Source of the DNA: Astrocystis sublimbata
Taxonomy: Eukaryota > Ascomycota > Sordariomycetes > Xylariales > Xylariaceae
Assembly (NCBI GenBank): GCA_022453515.1
Contig: JAJNNY010000010.1
Coordinates: 682,001 to 746,000, forward strand
Reading direction: 5' to 3'
DNA length: 64,000 bases
Shown here: piece by piece, positions 37,116-49,484 of the stretch
Numbering within the stretch: the stretch's first letter is position 1
Layout of the letters: each line of letters opens with the position of its first letter
Program-made: the position numbers and the translations under genes
Notes under the pieces: model-generated
Seen by the model: only the letters and a program-made list of their open reading frames with translations
What the model was told of the DNA's origin: nothing
Database searches by the model: none

Positions 37116-40100
37116 GGTAAATCGCACCTTTCTTCATTGTCTGTGACGCATCATCTAGGTGAATCCATAGGTTCCAAGTTCAATCCTTAACGCATAAGGC
37201 CAAGTTATGTAAATTGAGCCACAAACGTCCCAGCCACATCAGCCTCAGCCAAGGTGTCGATTGACCAATAACACCACCCAAGAACGCCATGTTATCATGT
37301 TCTGGTTGTAATAGCGGTGTACTCGAGAAGGAATAAGTATTTTCGAGCATTCTACAGTTTTTATATCGGGAAATTGAGCGCATCCAATCTCGTTTAGATG
37401 ACCTGATTCAACAGCTTTGCAACCAACCTCATCCTGTGCGAGGTTCTATTGCGCGAATAAGCTCACCGCTTCCCGATGAGAAGAATCAGTAATACTAGTA
37501 AATTTGGTATAGACAATCACTGTATTTTATCTCTCAAGCTCTTCATTCTCAACCATAATACCCTAACATGATGTAGTACAGCAGTGCAGCCACGTCATGC
37601 AAATGCTGACATAACAACTACCCTGCTAAGCATCAAGGTATGGATGGCTTCAGCGGCTATTGCCGCCCAAGATAGTACCTAGGTACTCTTCGATATCGAA
37701 CGAAAACAGGGTATAGCGATAATAAGGGAAATCAAGAGCCTGGTGATATTATACAGACTGACAGTTTGTGGCAGAGGGGGGGGGAGACATCCAGGGCTGA
37801 ACTCGGAAGCTTTTCTATATTTAGTATTCGGTAGCGACCGCGATCGAGCAACTGTTGGAAGTTTGGTTCTTCATGCAGTCTGCGAGATGCCTGTGCTGTT
37901 CACGAAGGCAGATGGACCCAAGCGGCCGGCTCACGAGACCGGCGCCTCCACACTTCGGGTCCTTATGTCTTGCTTTGGGCACAGTTGCGTGCACAATCAC
38001 ATGTCTTGAACTCTTCATGTTTTGAACCTATTTCATTCAAAGTCATCCAGTCCAAGGGGTTCTTGAAGATTGGGACCAGTTCGTGCGGTGTGCGATTGGC
38101 GAGTATCGTTCAGGTGGTATTCTGTTGTTCTTAAGCCTTCCCTGATGATCTGATCATGCTTCAACGATGTCCTGATCCTATGAAGCGGGGAGGGTCCCAC
38201 AAGAAATTCGATAGGCTCTGTCTCGGCCAACGGGTTCTCAAGATGGGCTAGGTATCCTGCATTATTTCTATTTTTGTATAGCTGCCTACCTACCTACCGG
38301 AACGCTACCGTGAAGTAGGTACTGTATCAAGCGCCAACTGAGGCAAACGGAACGGGGTACCTTGCCTATCGCGCTTGGTCGCGGGGTTCAACTCTAACCT
38401 CACCTCACTTAGACTCGCTCCATGGAACTATCGTCAAGCTCCACCATATCCAGGCAGCTAGGGTGAGTGCATACTCATCTACCTAGGAGTCCTCATAGAA
38501 TACGCCAATCCAATCAGCGTGCTGCATGACATAGATACATAGGTACTAAACAGTCACATCTCACAGAGCCTTCACCTCGCTGTTCTTTGAGCTGAACGTG
38601 TCATCGTCTATCACAGGGGTGAAGTTGTGAACCGACAATTGGATGGGGGATTTTCCTTCGAAGCCTCGCCAACCCCCCAGTGAGACTCTCGTCGTGTATT
38701 ACATATACATTGTGACACTCATCCCGTGCGCTCATTGACCACCATCGTAAAGGTTGGTGACCCTGCAGCGGCCCGGACGGCAAGCGGTCTGACTCAGGCG
38801 ACTAGTATCATCTTGACCCCTCGCGGCGTGTGGTAGGACAATACAATCCTACAGTGGAGATCTACACAAGCTGTGAGCCCTGGCACGCCTGGTCCGTATC
38901 ACTGACAATCCGGGGCGATCCCCATTGCGGTGCGAGTCAGATAGTCAAATGTGGAAAAACCAATGGCCCAAATAGCAATGGAGGGTGCAGTGGTGTGGTG
39001 TCCTCAACTCTGGTCATCACCTTTTTGGGCCACCGTCTGCTGCCGTGTAAGCGCCAGGCACGACGAGGGGTAGGAGGGGCCTCGAGAGATAGGCCAATGG
39101 GAATAGCTGCATCCCTTAGAAATCCAAATATAGCCTGGCATACACCCCAGACGGCGAGGGATGGGTCCGTCCTGGACCATGACGGGACCCAGAGGCCCAA
39201 TCGTCGGCAGAGGGACTAGCAGGGGGCTAAACTGCCATGTCCGCTGCCTCCCGCATCCCTTCGATGCCTGGCTCGCCTGGCGAGCTGGCACGGTCGACGA
39301 GCAGCTGCATGTGCAGCAGAGATGGCCTCACATTTGGGCCGCCTAAATCCAAGGCGAAGGCCCCCTTTCGGCTGATGAGCCAGGAACACAGGCAGACCAG
39401 CAACAAGAGCCGAATGAACCAGAGAGCACCCAGGCATCTGAGTGGCCTAGTCCAAATAGATACAATACCCACGAGAATCTTAATCTTCAAGTTACATCGA
39501 GTACAACCTAGCCCGATGGTAGTGTATTTCTCGACCAGGTCTCTCCTTGCTCCTCTTCCAGCCTCCTTACCCTCCTTGCTTTCGCATAATAGATGCATAT
39601 TAGGAGTAGGCACTAGGTAGATTATACACATTCGTGCCTCGCCGCACGTAGGCCCAAGATACCTAGTCGATGGCCTGCCTGTTAAGGACCAAACGTTGTT
39701 ACAGTATTCTCTTCTCCTCGGTCAAAAAGTAAGATCCCAGCCTCTCACCATCTCGGGCGGTCGTTAGTCCAGATTCGGACTGGCTTCTGCCATTCTGTCC
39801 TGCAACACCCGCGCCGGTTTATGCAGGAGGTTTAACTGCTGCAAATCCACCAGAGATCTGCCAAGATACCAAGAGACTAGAATACCTCCCCCACTCCCTA
39901 TGTGTCACTCACTGCTGTCTCATCACGTCCGTTTACAGCTCTCTCTCTTCCTCATCGCCAGGGTCTACTCTCGATGAGGACTCTCATCAATCATTGCGCA
40001 GTATAGCTTGCTTCCTGCCGCAGCACGTCCGGCTTGCTTACCAGCTCGAACCCAAACTGCCCATCGATCCCGCCGTCGCAGCACCAGTAGCATTTTTCGA

Positions 40101-40355
40101 CTCGACTACCCGGCAATGAGCGCGACTGGTGGTGAATCCGTTAAATAGTGCCGCGGTTCACGGGAGTCACGAATTTTCAGCCGAACAACACGAGTTGATG
40201 AGAAGGGGGCAGAATTTACCAATCTGGCGACATCGCATGATTTTCGAAGGGCGGTCGAGCCGTATAGAAGACCTCTGCTTTGCTTAATCGACTCATTTAA
40301 TTGAATTGGCACCGGCTGGTCGTGTCGACCGACGGCCATCTTTCTTATCGCAACA
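37116..40355. other. Gene-poor region of about 3.2 kb
   Basis: No supportable gene. Short frames on both strands around 38.8-39.6 kb overlap each other and look like by-products of a GC-richer patch. ACCTACCT-type tracts occur near 38283-38300, and a small inverted repeat (GTAGGA/TCCTAC) is near 38833-38854. The last few hundred bases are probably the promoter and 5' UTR of the next gene. Confidence 0.45.
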
Positions 40356-43300
40356 ATGAGCAGCGCGCGTGATACAACCTCGCGGTTGCGTCAAAATCTC
40401 AACCCATTATTAACGTCAGCCCTGGGTTTTCATAATCAGATGAATACTCCCCGATCAGCTGCAACCGTCAACTCGCCACATACCCTCGGCGTCCTAACAC
40501 CAGCCAGCTCGATACAGCCCTACAACCCCCAAGAATGGATTCCTTCGCCTGCTGTTGGCCCCGAGAGGACGCATCAATATCCTGCTCAGCCCGTATATCG
40601 TGACCCATCTGCCGGTAAGCTTGTATGCCGCCGACTCTAGCTATGCGCGATCGTACTGACAAAATCAAAGTTGCTGCCCCGGCGCCCCCGCCTCCATACT
40701 CCCCTCCACGGAGTCAGCGCCCTGCTCCCACCAACTATGAGACACCCCCGGCCAACACGTCTGCTGCCCGTACACCATCGGCCGTCCACCGACCGTCGCC
40801 GGAACCAGTAACCCAAAACTTCCCACCGCCGCCTGGATCAACGGACCGAAGAGCGTCCCGTGAGAGACGGTTTGGTTTGCCGTCTCTCTCGAGGCGGAGA
40901 GACCGAGACCACCCCGATTCCGTTCCCAGTCCTGACCCTCGCTCATCGCCCTCTGTTGCCCGACAACGCACCTTGATGATTAGCATACCCCCGCCGATGG
41001 ACCCAGCCGATAGTCTTGTGCCAGGAATAGCACCCAGTGCCCGTAGAGCTGCATCTGCAAGTGCGATAGAGACACCCGTCTCCGCTAGGTCGAGATCGGC
41101 ATCTCAGTCACATTGGGGCCCAGCTATGCCGCTGCCCCCTCCTCCACCAGGGCCCCCTCCTTCCTCGCAGTCTCGGTCCCAGAGCTTGAATAGGCCGAAT
41201 AGTGGAAATCCTCCTATTGTCTCTCCGCCGACGAGACGTCCGCCCCCCGGAGGCGTTACTGCTCTAGGGCCTGTCCCTCCAACCCCGGCCAACTGGGATG
41301 AAGATCAACAACAACAGCAGCAACAGCAACAACAACAACAAAGACAACAGACCTCTACACCACATAACCATCCCGAACTTACTGTTCAGACATCCGAGTT
41401 GGGTAGCTCACCGACGCCTGGAGTTCCGGACTCTGCCACCGGTAGCAGTCCTAACTCTGGGCTGAACAGAAATGGTGCGGTTCGAGGTGAAAAAACTCTA
41501 CGCGAAAGACGAAACGAAAGTCGGACCAGACACCAAAGGGCCGAATCGAGTGCAGATGCACAACGACTTTCCGATATTGTGGTCCCTCAGAGTTCAAGCC
41601 AATCTCGACAAGTTTCTGTGCAGCGTGGAACACCGCGGAGTGCGGGGAAAACGGTACTCGAGATTTCCAAGTCTCCTGATGATAATGGTGATTCTCGTCA
41701 TTCGACTCCCCGGGCCTCGGCGGGACTGCCAGCCGAGTCGGCTACACCACCTTTCTCCCCCCACCCGCAAAAGCCATTCATGAGTACGGAGACAAGGCAT
41801 GCTATAGCACCAAAAGCGCTGCCCACGCCACCCCCGCAGAGTCGATCGGTCTCCAGCTCGTCGCATGTCCGACCAGAAGTGTATAGCTCGATCAACAGTG
41901 TCGCGACTACTCCCATGACCGCCCAGCCATTATCGAAACAAGTCGTTGTGAGCCAAACAGCTCAGCAATTCTGTCAAAGCACCGTTGAGCGCTTCCAGAC
42001 CTTTGCCGACAAGGAAGCTTCCGCAAAGACCGATGCGGATCGTGTAAAACTGTTTACTGATTTCATTGTCAACGAGTCTAGGCTGAGACGTGAGAGATAC
42101 TCTTCCGCTATTGGAGCCATGGGGTCCGAAATCTTTGATCTTACGAGAGACCTTTTCCGCCCCATGAAGGCTAGACGTGATTCCAATAGCTCGCAGATGA
42201 GCGACTGGACACCACAAATGTCGGAAACGAAATCGAATCGCAATTCTATGATTATTGCCCGCGAACAGCAATCGAGCTCTGCCCCGCCGTCCGCTAATGC
42301 TGTGCTGTCACCTAATGGCCCCCCTCCAATCAACACGAATTGGAACTCGAATGGCTACATGCCATCCCTCTCGCCGATTCTGAGTATGAGTGTAAATACA
42401 CGCGACGAAGCGGATTCTCGAGGACGACCCGCAAGTCGCTGGTGGGAGTCAGACTCCATGGGCGAGGGTGGCCGGATAGAGAGGTCTCGTCGGGAATCGA
42501 AATACATGGGTGTCCCCAAGGAGGCAAGAGAAGCGTTGCAATGGCAGGACACATCTGAGAACATGTCCGGTCCTTCGGGATCAAGCGAGGGATACCTAGC
42601 CGACGAGTACCCTCCTGAGAAGGTTGGCTGGCATGAGTCAGAGTCATCAAAGGCACCGCACCCGTTCCGCCAATCGTTCCTATCCCTAGCAGCATCATCA
42701 GCACCTAACACCCCGAGCCCATCCCATCTTGACGTGTCCCGGCTTGTCACGCTGCCACCTCCGTACCCCCGACATCATCCGGCGGTGAACAACAACCACC
42801 CAGAACTGACTTCAATCCGAACCCTCGTGCGAACAGTTAGTGACCTCACCGAAATCGAGACATCCAAACAAATCTTCGCGCGAGACAGCCAAAAAGCACG
42901 CGACGACGCCGCAGAAGCAGCCTCAAAACGTCAACAAACGCTACGCGGAAACCTTCAACAAGAGGTCACCTCGGGCAACATGTCGTACGCAGAGGCTGCA
43001 GCGATAGAAGCCGATGCGCAGGCGTCTGAAAAGGCGCAGTCGAAAGACCTGGAGCGGAAAGAGTTTGAGCGGTTCCAAAGCGCCGTGATCGGGCCCGTCA
43101 ACGAACTCCTCACCGGCCGCATCGCCAAGGCCACTGCGCTGTTCGAGGAACTCCGCTCGCGTCTTTTTGTCGAGACACAGGCGCCCAATCCCAACATGCC
43201 CCAGGAGGAAGGCGACGAACAACCAGAGCTGCTCGAAAAGCTCACGTTGCTCAAGTGGATCTTCGAGGCGCGTGAGGCGTTGCACCGCGAGATATATAAC

Positions 43301-43999
43301 CTGCTAAGCGACCGGAATGACCGCTACCGCGAGATGGTGATCACGCCCTATCGATTGTCAGGCAATGAGGAAAAACTGCGTCATGCCGAAGCTTTCTTTG
43401 CCGAGGATGCGGGCAAGCGACAGGCGGCATTCGCGAACGAGGTGCTGCAACGCACGCGCGAGTTCAGGGATGTGGTCGAGGAAAACGTGATACGCGGCGT
43501 CGACATGCAGCTCAATGCATTTTGGGATATTGCGCCGCCGCTGAAGCGACTGCTCGACACGATCCCGGCCGCTATCGACGTGCATTTCCAAATCCAGATC
43601 CCGCCAGCGGAATTTGAGGAGAACCCGCCGTACCATCAACATCCGCTGCAGTATCTGTACAGCTTGCTGCTGCATGCGGAGAAGAGCACGTATCAGTTCA
43701 TCGAGTCCCAGACCAATCTGCTGTGTCTTCTACACGAAGTCAAGGAGGCACTGGTCAGCGCGCGTTCCAAAGTTAGCGAGGCCGAGGGCCGCGATGCCCG
43801 CGCGATCGAGGACGAGCGATCGGGCGAGCGCGATCGGTTGACGGACGATCTGAAAGAGAAGGTCCGTGTTGTCCAAGACCAGTGGGACGGTGCGCTTGGC
43901 GATGGTATGCGAGGCGTGAAGGAGAGAGTGGGCGAGTGGCTTCTCTCGACAGGTGGCTGGGATGAGAGCCTTGAAGATGGAGGCGTTGGTGGTGCTTAG
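40356..43999 (+). CDS. Large proline-rich protein with helical C-terminus, function unknown
   Basis: Two exons (40356-40614 and 40671-43999; donor GTAAGC, branch CTGAC, acceptor AAG) give 1195 residues. The first 450 residues are disordered, rich in Pro, Ser and Arg, with PPPPP runs and a 12-glutamine run encoded by 41306-41341. A conserved-looking helical segment follows (QFCQSTVERFQTFADKEA, FIVNESRLRRERYSSAIGAMG, IFDLTRDLF). After a second linker the last 420 residues are predicted alpha-helical and charged (RQQTLRGNLQQEV, LEKLTLLKWIFEAREALHREIY, QFIESQTNLLCLLHEVKEAL), probably coiled coil. No catalytic motif or membrane segment is seen. I recognise the overall layout as a conserved fungal hypothetical protein but can name no function; a scaffold or actin/membrane-linked role is a guess. 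Confidence 0.85.
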
Positions 44000-44037
44000 G
44001 TGGTCAGCGACTGTCCGAGGTGATGGTGATGGATGAA

Positions 44038-44105
44038 GCAAAGGAAGGAGAAGAAGAGGAAGAAGAAGAAGGAGAAGAAGAAGGAGAAGGAGAAGGAGAA
44101 GGAGA
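44038..44105 (+). repeat. Purine-only GAA/GGA microsatellite
   Basis: About 68 bases of GAA and GGA triplets start some 40 bases downstream of the stop codon of the proline-rich gene, in its presumed 3' UTR. The complement is a pure polypyrimidine tract. Confidence 0.9.
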
Positions 44106-45084
44106 ATGAATGATGCGGTTGCGTGTTGGCATTTGGTTTGCGACAGTTTGTGTGATACCCCCTTGAACCCTTGCATATTGGCATTTACCTACCTACCTCC
44201 TGAAATGAAACATCATGCACATTGGAGTTGGAATTTTGGGATACTGGTTTGAGTTTTGGATATTTGATGCTTCTGCCATGCTGCCACTAAGGGGTCTGCA
44301 GGCGTTGTATGAAATGATGCCGTTATAGCAGTAGCAGCAATGCTCGCATGAAATATCACGATCTGATTATGAGAGATGACACTAAGTTTTCTGCTGTCGT
44401 CGCATTACGTTCAAGTGTTTGAGGTCTTATATTGTATTGTACTTCATGTTCCTTGCAATATCGATAGGGTGAAATTACGAAGATTTCACCAAGCTATGAT
44501 GAGCCTCTAGATGCGAGTGTGCTGCAATGTCTGGCACTATATGCCTTAGTAGAACCGAGACAGAGGTGGTTTGACTCGCCAGCCACTCAGGATGGTTTGC
44601 TTACATACCTACTTACCTAAGATTGAGAAAGATACTCTGGAATCAAACTGTTTTCTTCTTTACAGTCTACAATCACATTCAAACGAGCAATCATGGTGTG
44701 GTGGCAGATTAAGTATGGAACGAACCCTGACATTTCTATATTTCATATTAAGTACTTACTCTATGACTTCGTGCAGTGAGATTACTACTGCCATGCTGTA
44801 GGCCACGTTTGGAACCCCGGTTGCGGCCTGCTTTTGGCGGAACTCCGCCCGACTAACAGGCCCCTAACCTGTGCTTACCTTATAGGTAGGTAGGTGCCTA
44901 GGGTGCCGTACCTCCTGAGACAATTGAGAACGCGGATTTTCGACGATCCAGGTATTTATCTCTTCATCCCAAATGTGTAATGTTATCCAAGGACTGATTA
45001 ACGGTATTTAGAGACGCCACCGCCCTATGATGAGACTACGCAAATCTCAGCTTGGGCATCCTTTTGCGATCTAATATAGAGCGA
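44106..45084. other. Intergenic region upstream of the Zn2Cys6 regulator
   Basis: About 1 kb without a gene. Contains ACCTACCT and AGGTAGGTAGG tracts near 44188-44199 and 44885-44896. Confidence 0.45.
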
Positions 45085-46929
45085 ATGCAAAATGCGACCC
45101 TCCCTCTCAGCAATAGAGCGTGGAAACCCGCCACCCAGGCGGAAATCCGTAAGCCTCCCTCATCACTGTGCATCACACAGGGCATACTTCCCCTCCTCTC
45201 CCTACTATGTTGTTGGATAGTCTCTTTTAGAATATTACCACAGTGTTATTACGAGTTTCTCATTGTTGTGTTCGTTCAGAATGGCTGCTTACATGTACAT
45301 GGCTGCAGTGCGCTGCGTGCATCAAGACCAAGCGACGATGTGATGCCCGTCAACCTTCATGCTCTCGCTGTTCGCAGAGAAAGATCGAGTGCTTGTATGC
45401 TGCACGAACCGAACCTTCGAGTCAAAATCGTAGCGAAGACGCCGCTACTCCATTACCCACGGTGGTAGAATCTAATGCGCAACCTCCGGATTTCTTGACA
45501 GACGCTTTGCCGGACATGGCTATTACCTGGGAGTCAAACTTCGACTTCAACCTGAATCTAAACCCTTCTTTCAAAGACTCATGTCCTTCGTTTTCAACAA
45601 TCCCCTTGGATGAGACCGCCACCATCCCAGGGTTGGAGTTTCTTGACAATGTCGATGATATGGATTCCGCAATGGCTGCGATACCACCGACACCAGCTCC
45701 ACAGCTCGGCTTGCCAGACTCAATGCCTGTGGTTGTGTGGTCGCCATCACTTACTACCTCCAACTTGTCAAGAGTACAGCTTCTACGTGCGGCCTCAGAG
45801 TGGATTGAAAAGCATCTGCGGTACGCTATCAATACGTTCAGAGGCGCGCCAGAGAGCATGGTACAAGAGGGCGGAACTCCCTGGAGTCATCCGGCTCTGT
45901 ATCGAGATTCCATGCCCTCTTGTTTAGAAGGTATGAACCCCAAACTATTGTCCCACGCAGGATGAATTCAAGGATTATATTTCGTTGGATGAAGGCGAGC
46001 CATCTTGGTATTGGTAACCTGCTTCAGACTAACATGAATGATCAGATGCACTTGGCGCTTGCGCCCTACATCGAGCCAAAAACCCAGACAACATGTTCAT
46101 GATTCAACGCGTTATAGAGCGGCGATATCAAAAGCTCCTGTCTACCCCGATACCAACATCTAGCGTCTCGGAGATGATGGCACGGATGCACGCCCTCATT
46201 CTTTACCAGATCATGATTTTCTTCGACGACTCGAGCACAGGGCGTGCCCTCGCGGAGGAGACGATCTACTCGCTAGGCGAGACAGCCCAAGCGCTAATCG
46301 GATATGTGCAACACGACCTAGTGGATGACGACGACAGCGTCACGGGCGCCTCCCGGGACATCCCACTGTTTCCTTTAACGACAGCCCGCGCGCTCTATAG
46401 TGACTGGACCTTCCATGAATCGCTCCGGCGGACCATCCTGGTGTCTATCTTGTTTACCCAGCTGCAATCTGTCATGCGCGCTGACTTCTCTACCGTGATA
46501 CCATCGCCCTCGGCCGAGAAGCCTTCCTCTACTACTACTACATTCGCATCCGACTCTGTCTCTCCTCCGGCCGACATGGCTCCTCCAGGGGCTTATCCAT
46601 GCACGTCAGGTGATGTGTCGACTATGGCGGCCATCAAGCAAGCGTTCACACAAGCACCGCATGGTGACACCTCGAGATACGATACGAGAGCGTTTCTTTG
46701 CCGAAACCTCACACTGTCGGCGCACCTGTGGAAGGCGCGCGACCCGGTCGAGTTTGCAATTGCCTGGCGGACCAAGAAGCACCTCGTCGCCCCGCCGTGG
46801 AATTTCTGGAAGCTGGTGCAGTCGGCCGAGCCGGACGACGTGGATCAACTCGGACGCATATTGATGACCTCGGGCATGGGGATTGACGAGGCTAAAGGCT
46901 GGTTTGCTTCAAAAGGCAGTACCCTGTGA
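45085..46929 (+). CDS. Zn(II)2Cys6 transcription factor
   Basis: Fungal binuclear-cluster DNA-binding regulator of about 532 residues. Proposed exons 45085-45148, 45280-45930 and 46046-46929 join in phase. The zinc cluster CAACIKTKRRCDARQPSCSRC, ending in QRKIECLY, has all six Cys with normal spacing. A polar, acidic linker follows. The C-terminal half contains ALGACALHRAKNPDNMFMIQRVIERR across the second intron and helical segments around MMARMHALILYQIMIFFDD, similar in layout to AflR-like pathway regulators. The first exon and exact start are the least sure part: the acceptor after GTTCGTTCAG gives an odd hydrophobic lead before the cluster. It sits 467 bases upstream of a same-strand beta-lactamase-like hydrolase, which may be a target. 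Confidence 0.85.
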
Positions 46930-47396
46930 AAGGCCGGCCATACATCATCAGTAGCGCACACAATCCAGCTTCTTGCCATTTTCAGTTATGCTGATAGATG
47001 GTAGGGTTTGCTTTAAGATAAAACACTGAAGATGAAGAATATGAGCTGCAATGTCAAGTTTATTGATCATTCGCAGTTCAAACAAATGTATATATGTCAC
47101 ACAAAGTCACGCCACCCAGGGAGGGGGGGTTTACGTGGTTACCTACTAGTTCGATGTAAGGGATGTATGTCAAGGGGCAATGATGTAACACCAGTGTCCG
47201 AGGCAAGGTATATTTAAACTGATGTACTTCCTGTCGTACTGAGATGAAACAAAGCTTTGTGCTTATCTGAATTCATAAGTAGGTAGCGACCTCCAACCGA
47301 ACCTCTCTCTTCCTTGGGGACTAATTTCTCTCTACATCAAAATTGATTCTCATAGGGCTCATTCACTCTATAGTGTTGACGCAGCCAATAACCACG

Positions 47397-49058
47397 ATGG
47401 CATACCCACCAAATGCTAATGCCCAGCCGCTGGGGAAAATCACACCGTTGGTCGACTCCATACGTGCGGTTGCTGGAACACCCGGTCTTTCGATCGGGGT
47501 AATCCACGAACACGCCATAATCCACGAAAGCTTCCATGGCTTTCGCGACGTTGAAAATCAAATGGAGGTCAACCGTGACACTATATTCTATGTGGCATCC
47601 CTCACTAAAGCAATGACTGCCACTGCTATCGGGATGCTGGTTGATGAGGGTCTATTGGATTGGACCACACCTGTTCATAACATCCTCCCCGACCTATCTC
47701 GGACTACCGAGACATATACTTCCAAGTTAACAGTACGCGATATCTTGAGTCACCAGACCGGAAAGGCTTGGGCCGATGCGCTTTACTTGCAATCTAACAA
47801 TCGTATCTTGTTGCCCAAGGACCAGGCAATCCCCATTTTCGACTATTTGGATCAGATCCATCCTGTGCGTGGCACCTACATGTACAACAACCACGCCTAT
47901 AACATTGCTGGTTTGGTGATCGAGAAGGTATCAGGACTCAGTTGGAGCGACTTTATTGTTCAAAGGTTATTCAAGCCACTGGGTATGACACGCTCTTTCA
48001 CTCATCAGCCTGACGACGACAACGTGGCCGTGCCGTACAATATTCTTTCGAATGGCGAACCATGGAGACTGCCATTTTGCAATGCCTCGAACGAGACCAT
48101 GATGTTCGCAGGACAATCTGTACGAACATCGATGTCTGATCTGTTGCGATATAGCAAGGCTTACCTCCAAGCATTACACACAATTACTCCCGAGGGCAAG
48201 GATATAATATCTTCGCTAGGGTACGAGCCAGTACTAACTGACGATACCGGTTCACACATACTTAATCCAATCCGTCAGATTTCGACCATCGTCCGACCAC
48301 ACACCGCGCGTCGTACGAAAAGTGTCCTCGAACAGACATATGCACTCGGTTGGAACCGGACGCAACTACCAGGAGCTTTAAATTTCGGGTGTAATCAGCG
48401 AGTCCTTGAGCCTTTTCCTACGCTGGGTCAACGTTATCCCGGCAAACTAGCTATCTGGCACGGAGGGAACATGCCTGGTACTACAGCAGCTATCTATCTA
48501 CTTCCAGAGAGCGGAACGGCGGTTGTCGTACTGCAGAACTCACTCGGCTTGTGTGATGTAGCCGATTGGATATGCCAACTCATCATCGACGTCATCTTTC
48601 TCGGAGAACCGGCACAAGACTACGTTCTGTTGGCCAGTCAATGTGTAAAGGGGGAATTGGGGAAAATGCATGTCGTGGAACAGCGACTCTGTCAAGAACA
48701 AGTGCGAGGAACGCAACCACGATCTTTAGATATCTACTGCGGTCGGTACTTCAACAGCATCAAAAACTGGTTCATCGACATCAAATTGGATTTGGAAGAC
48801 AAGTCTCTCTACCTAGAGTTCTTGGGCTTGGCTGAGGAGAAATACTACCTCCGACACTACCACTACGATACCTTCGTATGGAATTTGACTTACGATGAGC
48901 TTGTCAAGCGCGGCCAGTACATCCGAGACTACGAATACTACAAAATAGAATTCGAGGTGAACGAAACTGAGGGAATCAGCTCATTGAGGTGGAAGCACGA
49001 CAAGTCAGTGCCACGGGGTGAACTCTTTCGCAAGTCATGGGATGCATCAAACATTTGA
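47397..49058 (+). CDS. Beta-lactamase-like serine hydrolase (class C / LovD-like fold)
   Basis: Single-exon protein of 553 residues in the serine beta-lactamase/penicillin-binding-protein-like superfamily. The nucleophile motif SLTK is at residues 68-71, the YNN (Tyr-x-Asn) motif at 163-165, and HGG in the third-motif position near IWHGGNMPGT. GLSIGVIHEHA and DTIFYVASLTKAMTA are typical of the N-terminal region, and GMTRSFTHQ after FKPLG is also usual. A C-terminal beta-rich extension of about 130 residues is present. There is no signal peptide. In fungi such proteins act as esterases, transesterases or peptidases; the reaction here is unknown. Neighbours are the Zn2Cys6 regulator upstream and a convergent subtilisin downstream. 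The start is the first ATG that leads into the conserved domain. Confidence 0.9.
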   Translation: MAYPPNANAQPLGKITPLVDSIRAVAGTPGLSIGVIHEHAIIHESFHGFRDVENQMEVNRDTIFYVASLTKAMTATAIGMLVDEGLLDWTTPVHNILPDLSRTTETYTSKLTVRDILSHQTGKAWADALYLQSNNRILLPKDQAIPIFDYLDQIHPVRGTYMYNNHAYNIAGLVIEKVSGLSWSDFIVQRLFKPLGMTRSFTHQPDDDNVAVPYNILSNGEPWRLPFCNASNETMMFAGQSVRTSMSDLLRYSKAYLQALHTITPEGKDIISSLGYEPVLTDDTGSHILNPIRQISTIVRPHTARRTKSVLEQTYALGWNRTQLPGALNFGCNQRVLEPFPTLGQRYPGKLAIWHGGNMPGTTAAIYLLPESGTAVVVLQNSLGLCDVADWICQLIIDVIFLGEPAQDYVLLASQCVKGELGKMHVVEQRLCQEQVRGTQPRSLDIYCGRYFNSIKNWFIDIKLDLEDKSLYLEFLGLAEEKYYLRHYHYDTFVWNLTYDELVKRGQYIRDYEYYKIEFEVNETEGISSLRWKHDKSVPRGELFRKSWDASNI

Positions 49059-49484
49059 TAGTCCGTAGTGCCCTTGGATTTTGTTGATCATGGGACCTGC
49101 TACTTTTTAGTATTACTCACGCTTGAAATCACTCATCGTGGTAGGGGCGATAGTAATATGTAGCGACATGGATCGACGGAAACATAAGAAGTACAAAGGA
49201 TGTGAAAGGAGCCAGGGGTCTCGGGCGGGGAATTCTTGTCTCCTAAAAAGTAAAAGAAATGAGTTCCGATTGCTGATGGGTCAACAGTTCAGTTCAGTGT
49301 TATTGATCTCACGAGTATCAAACTTATTGGCAATCATTTTACCCTCATAATCTAGTCCTTGTGTATCCTCGATGGGCTTGTATCAAATAATTACAATGCT
49401 AGTCCAATGTCAATTGTAGTTCGTTTCTCAGATCATGGGATGTGGTAGCGTCCCGTGACATCGCCATCTATTAAAAGGCTGTGA

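Noticed and set aside
38830..39631. Cluster of overlapping 70-130 codon frames on both strands
   Set aside because: They overlap one another in many frames, as expected from local GC enrichment; none shows motifs or plausible introns.
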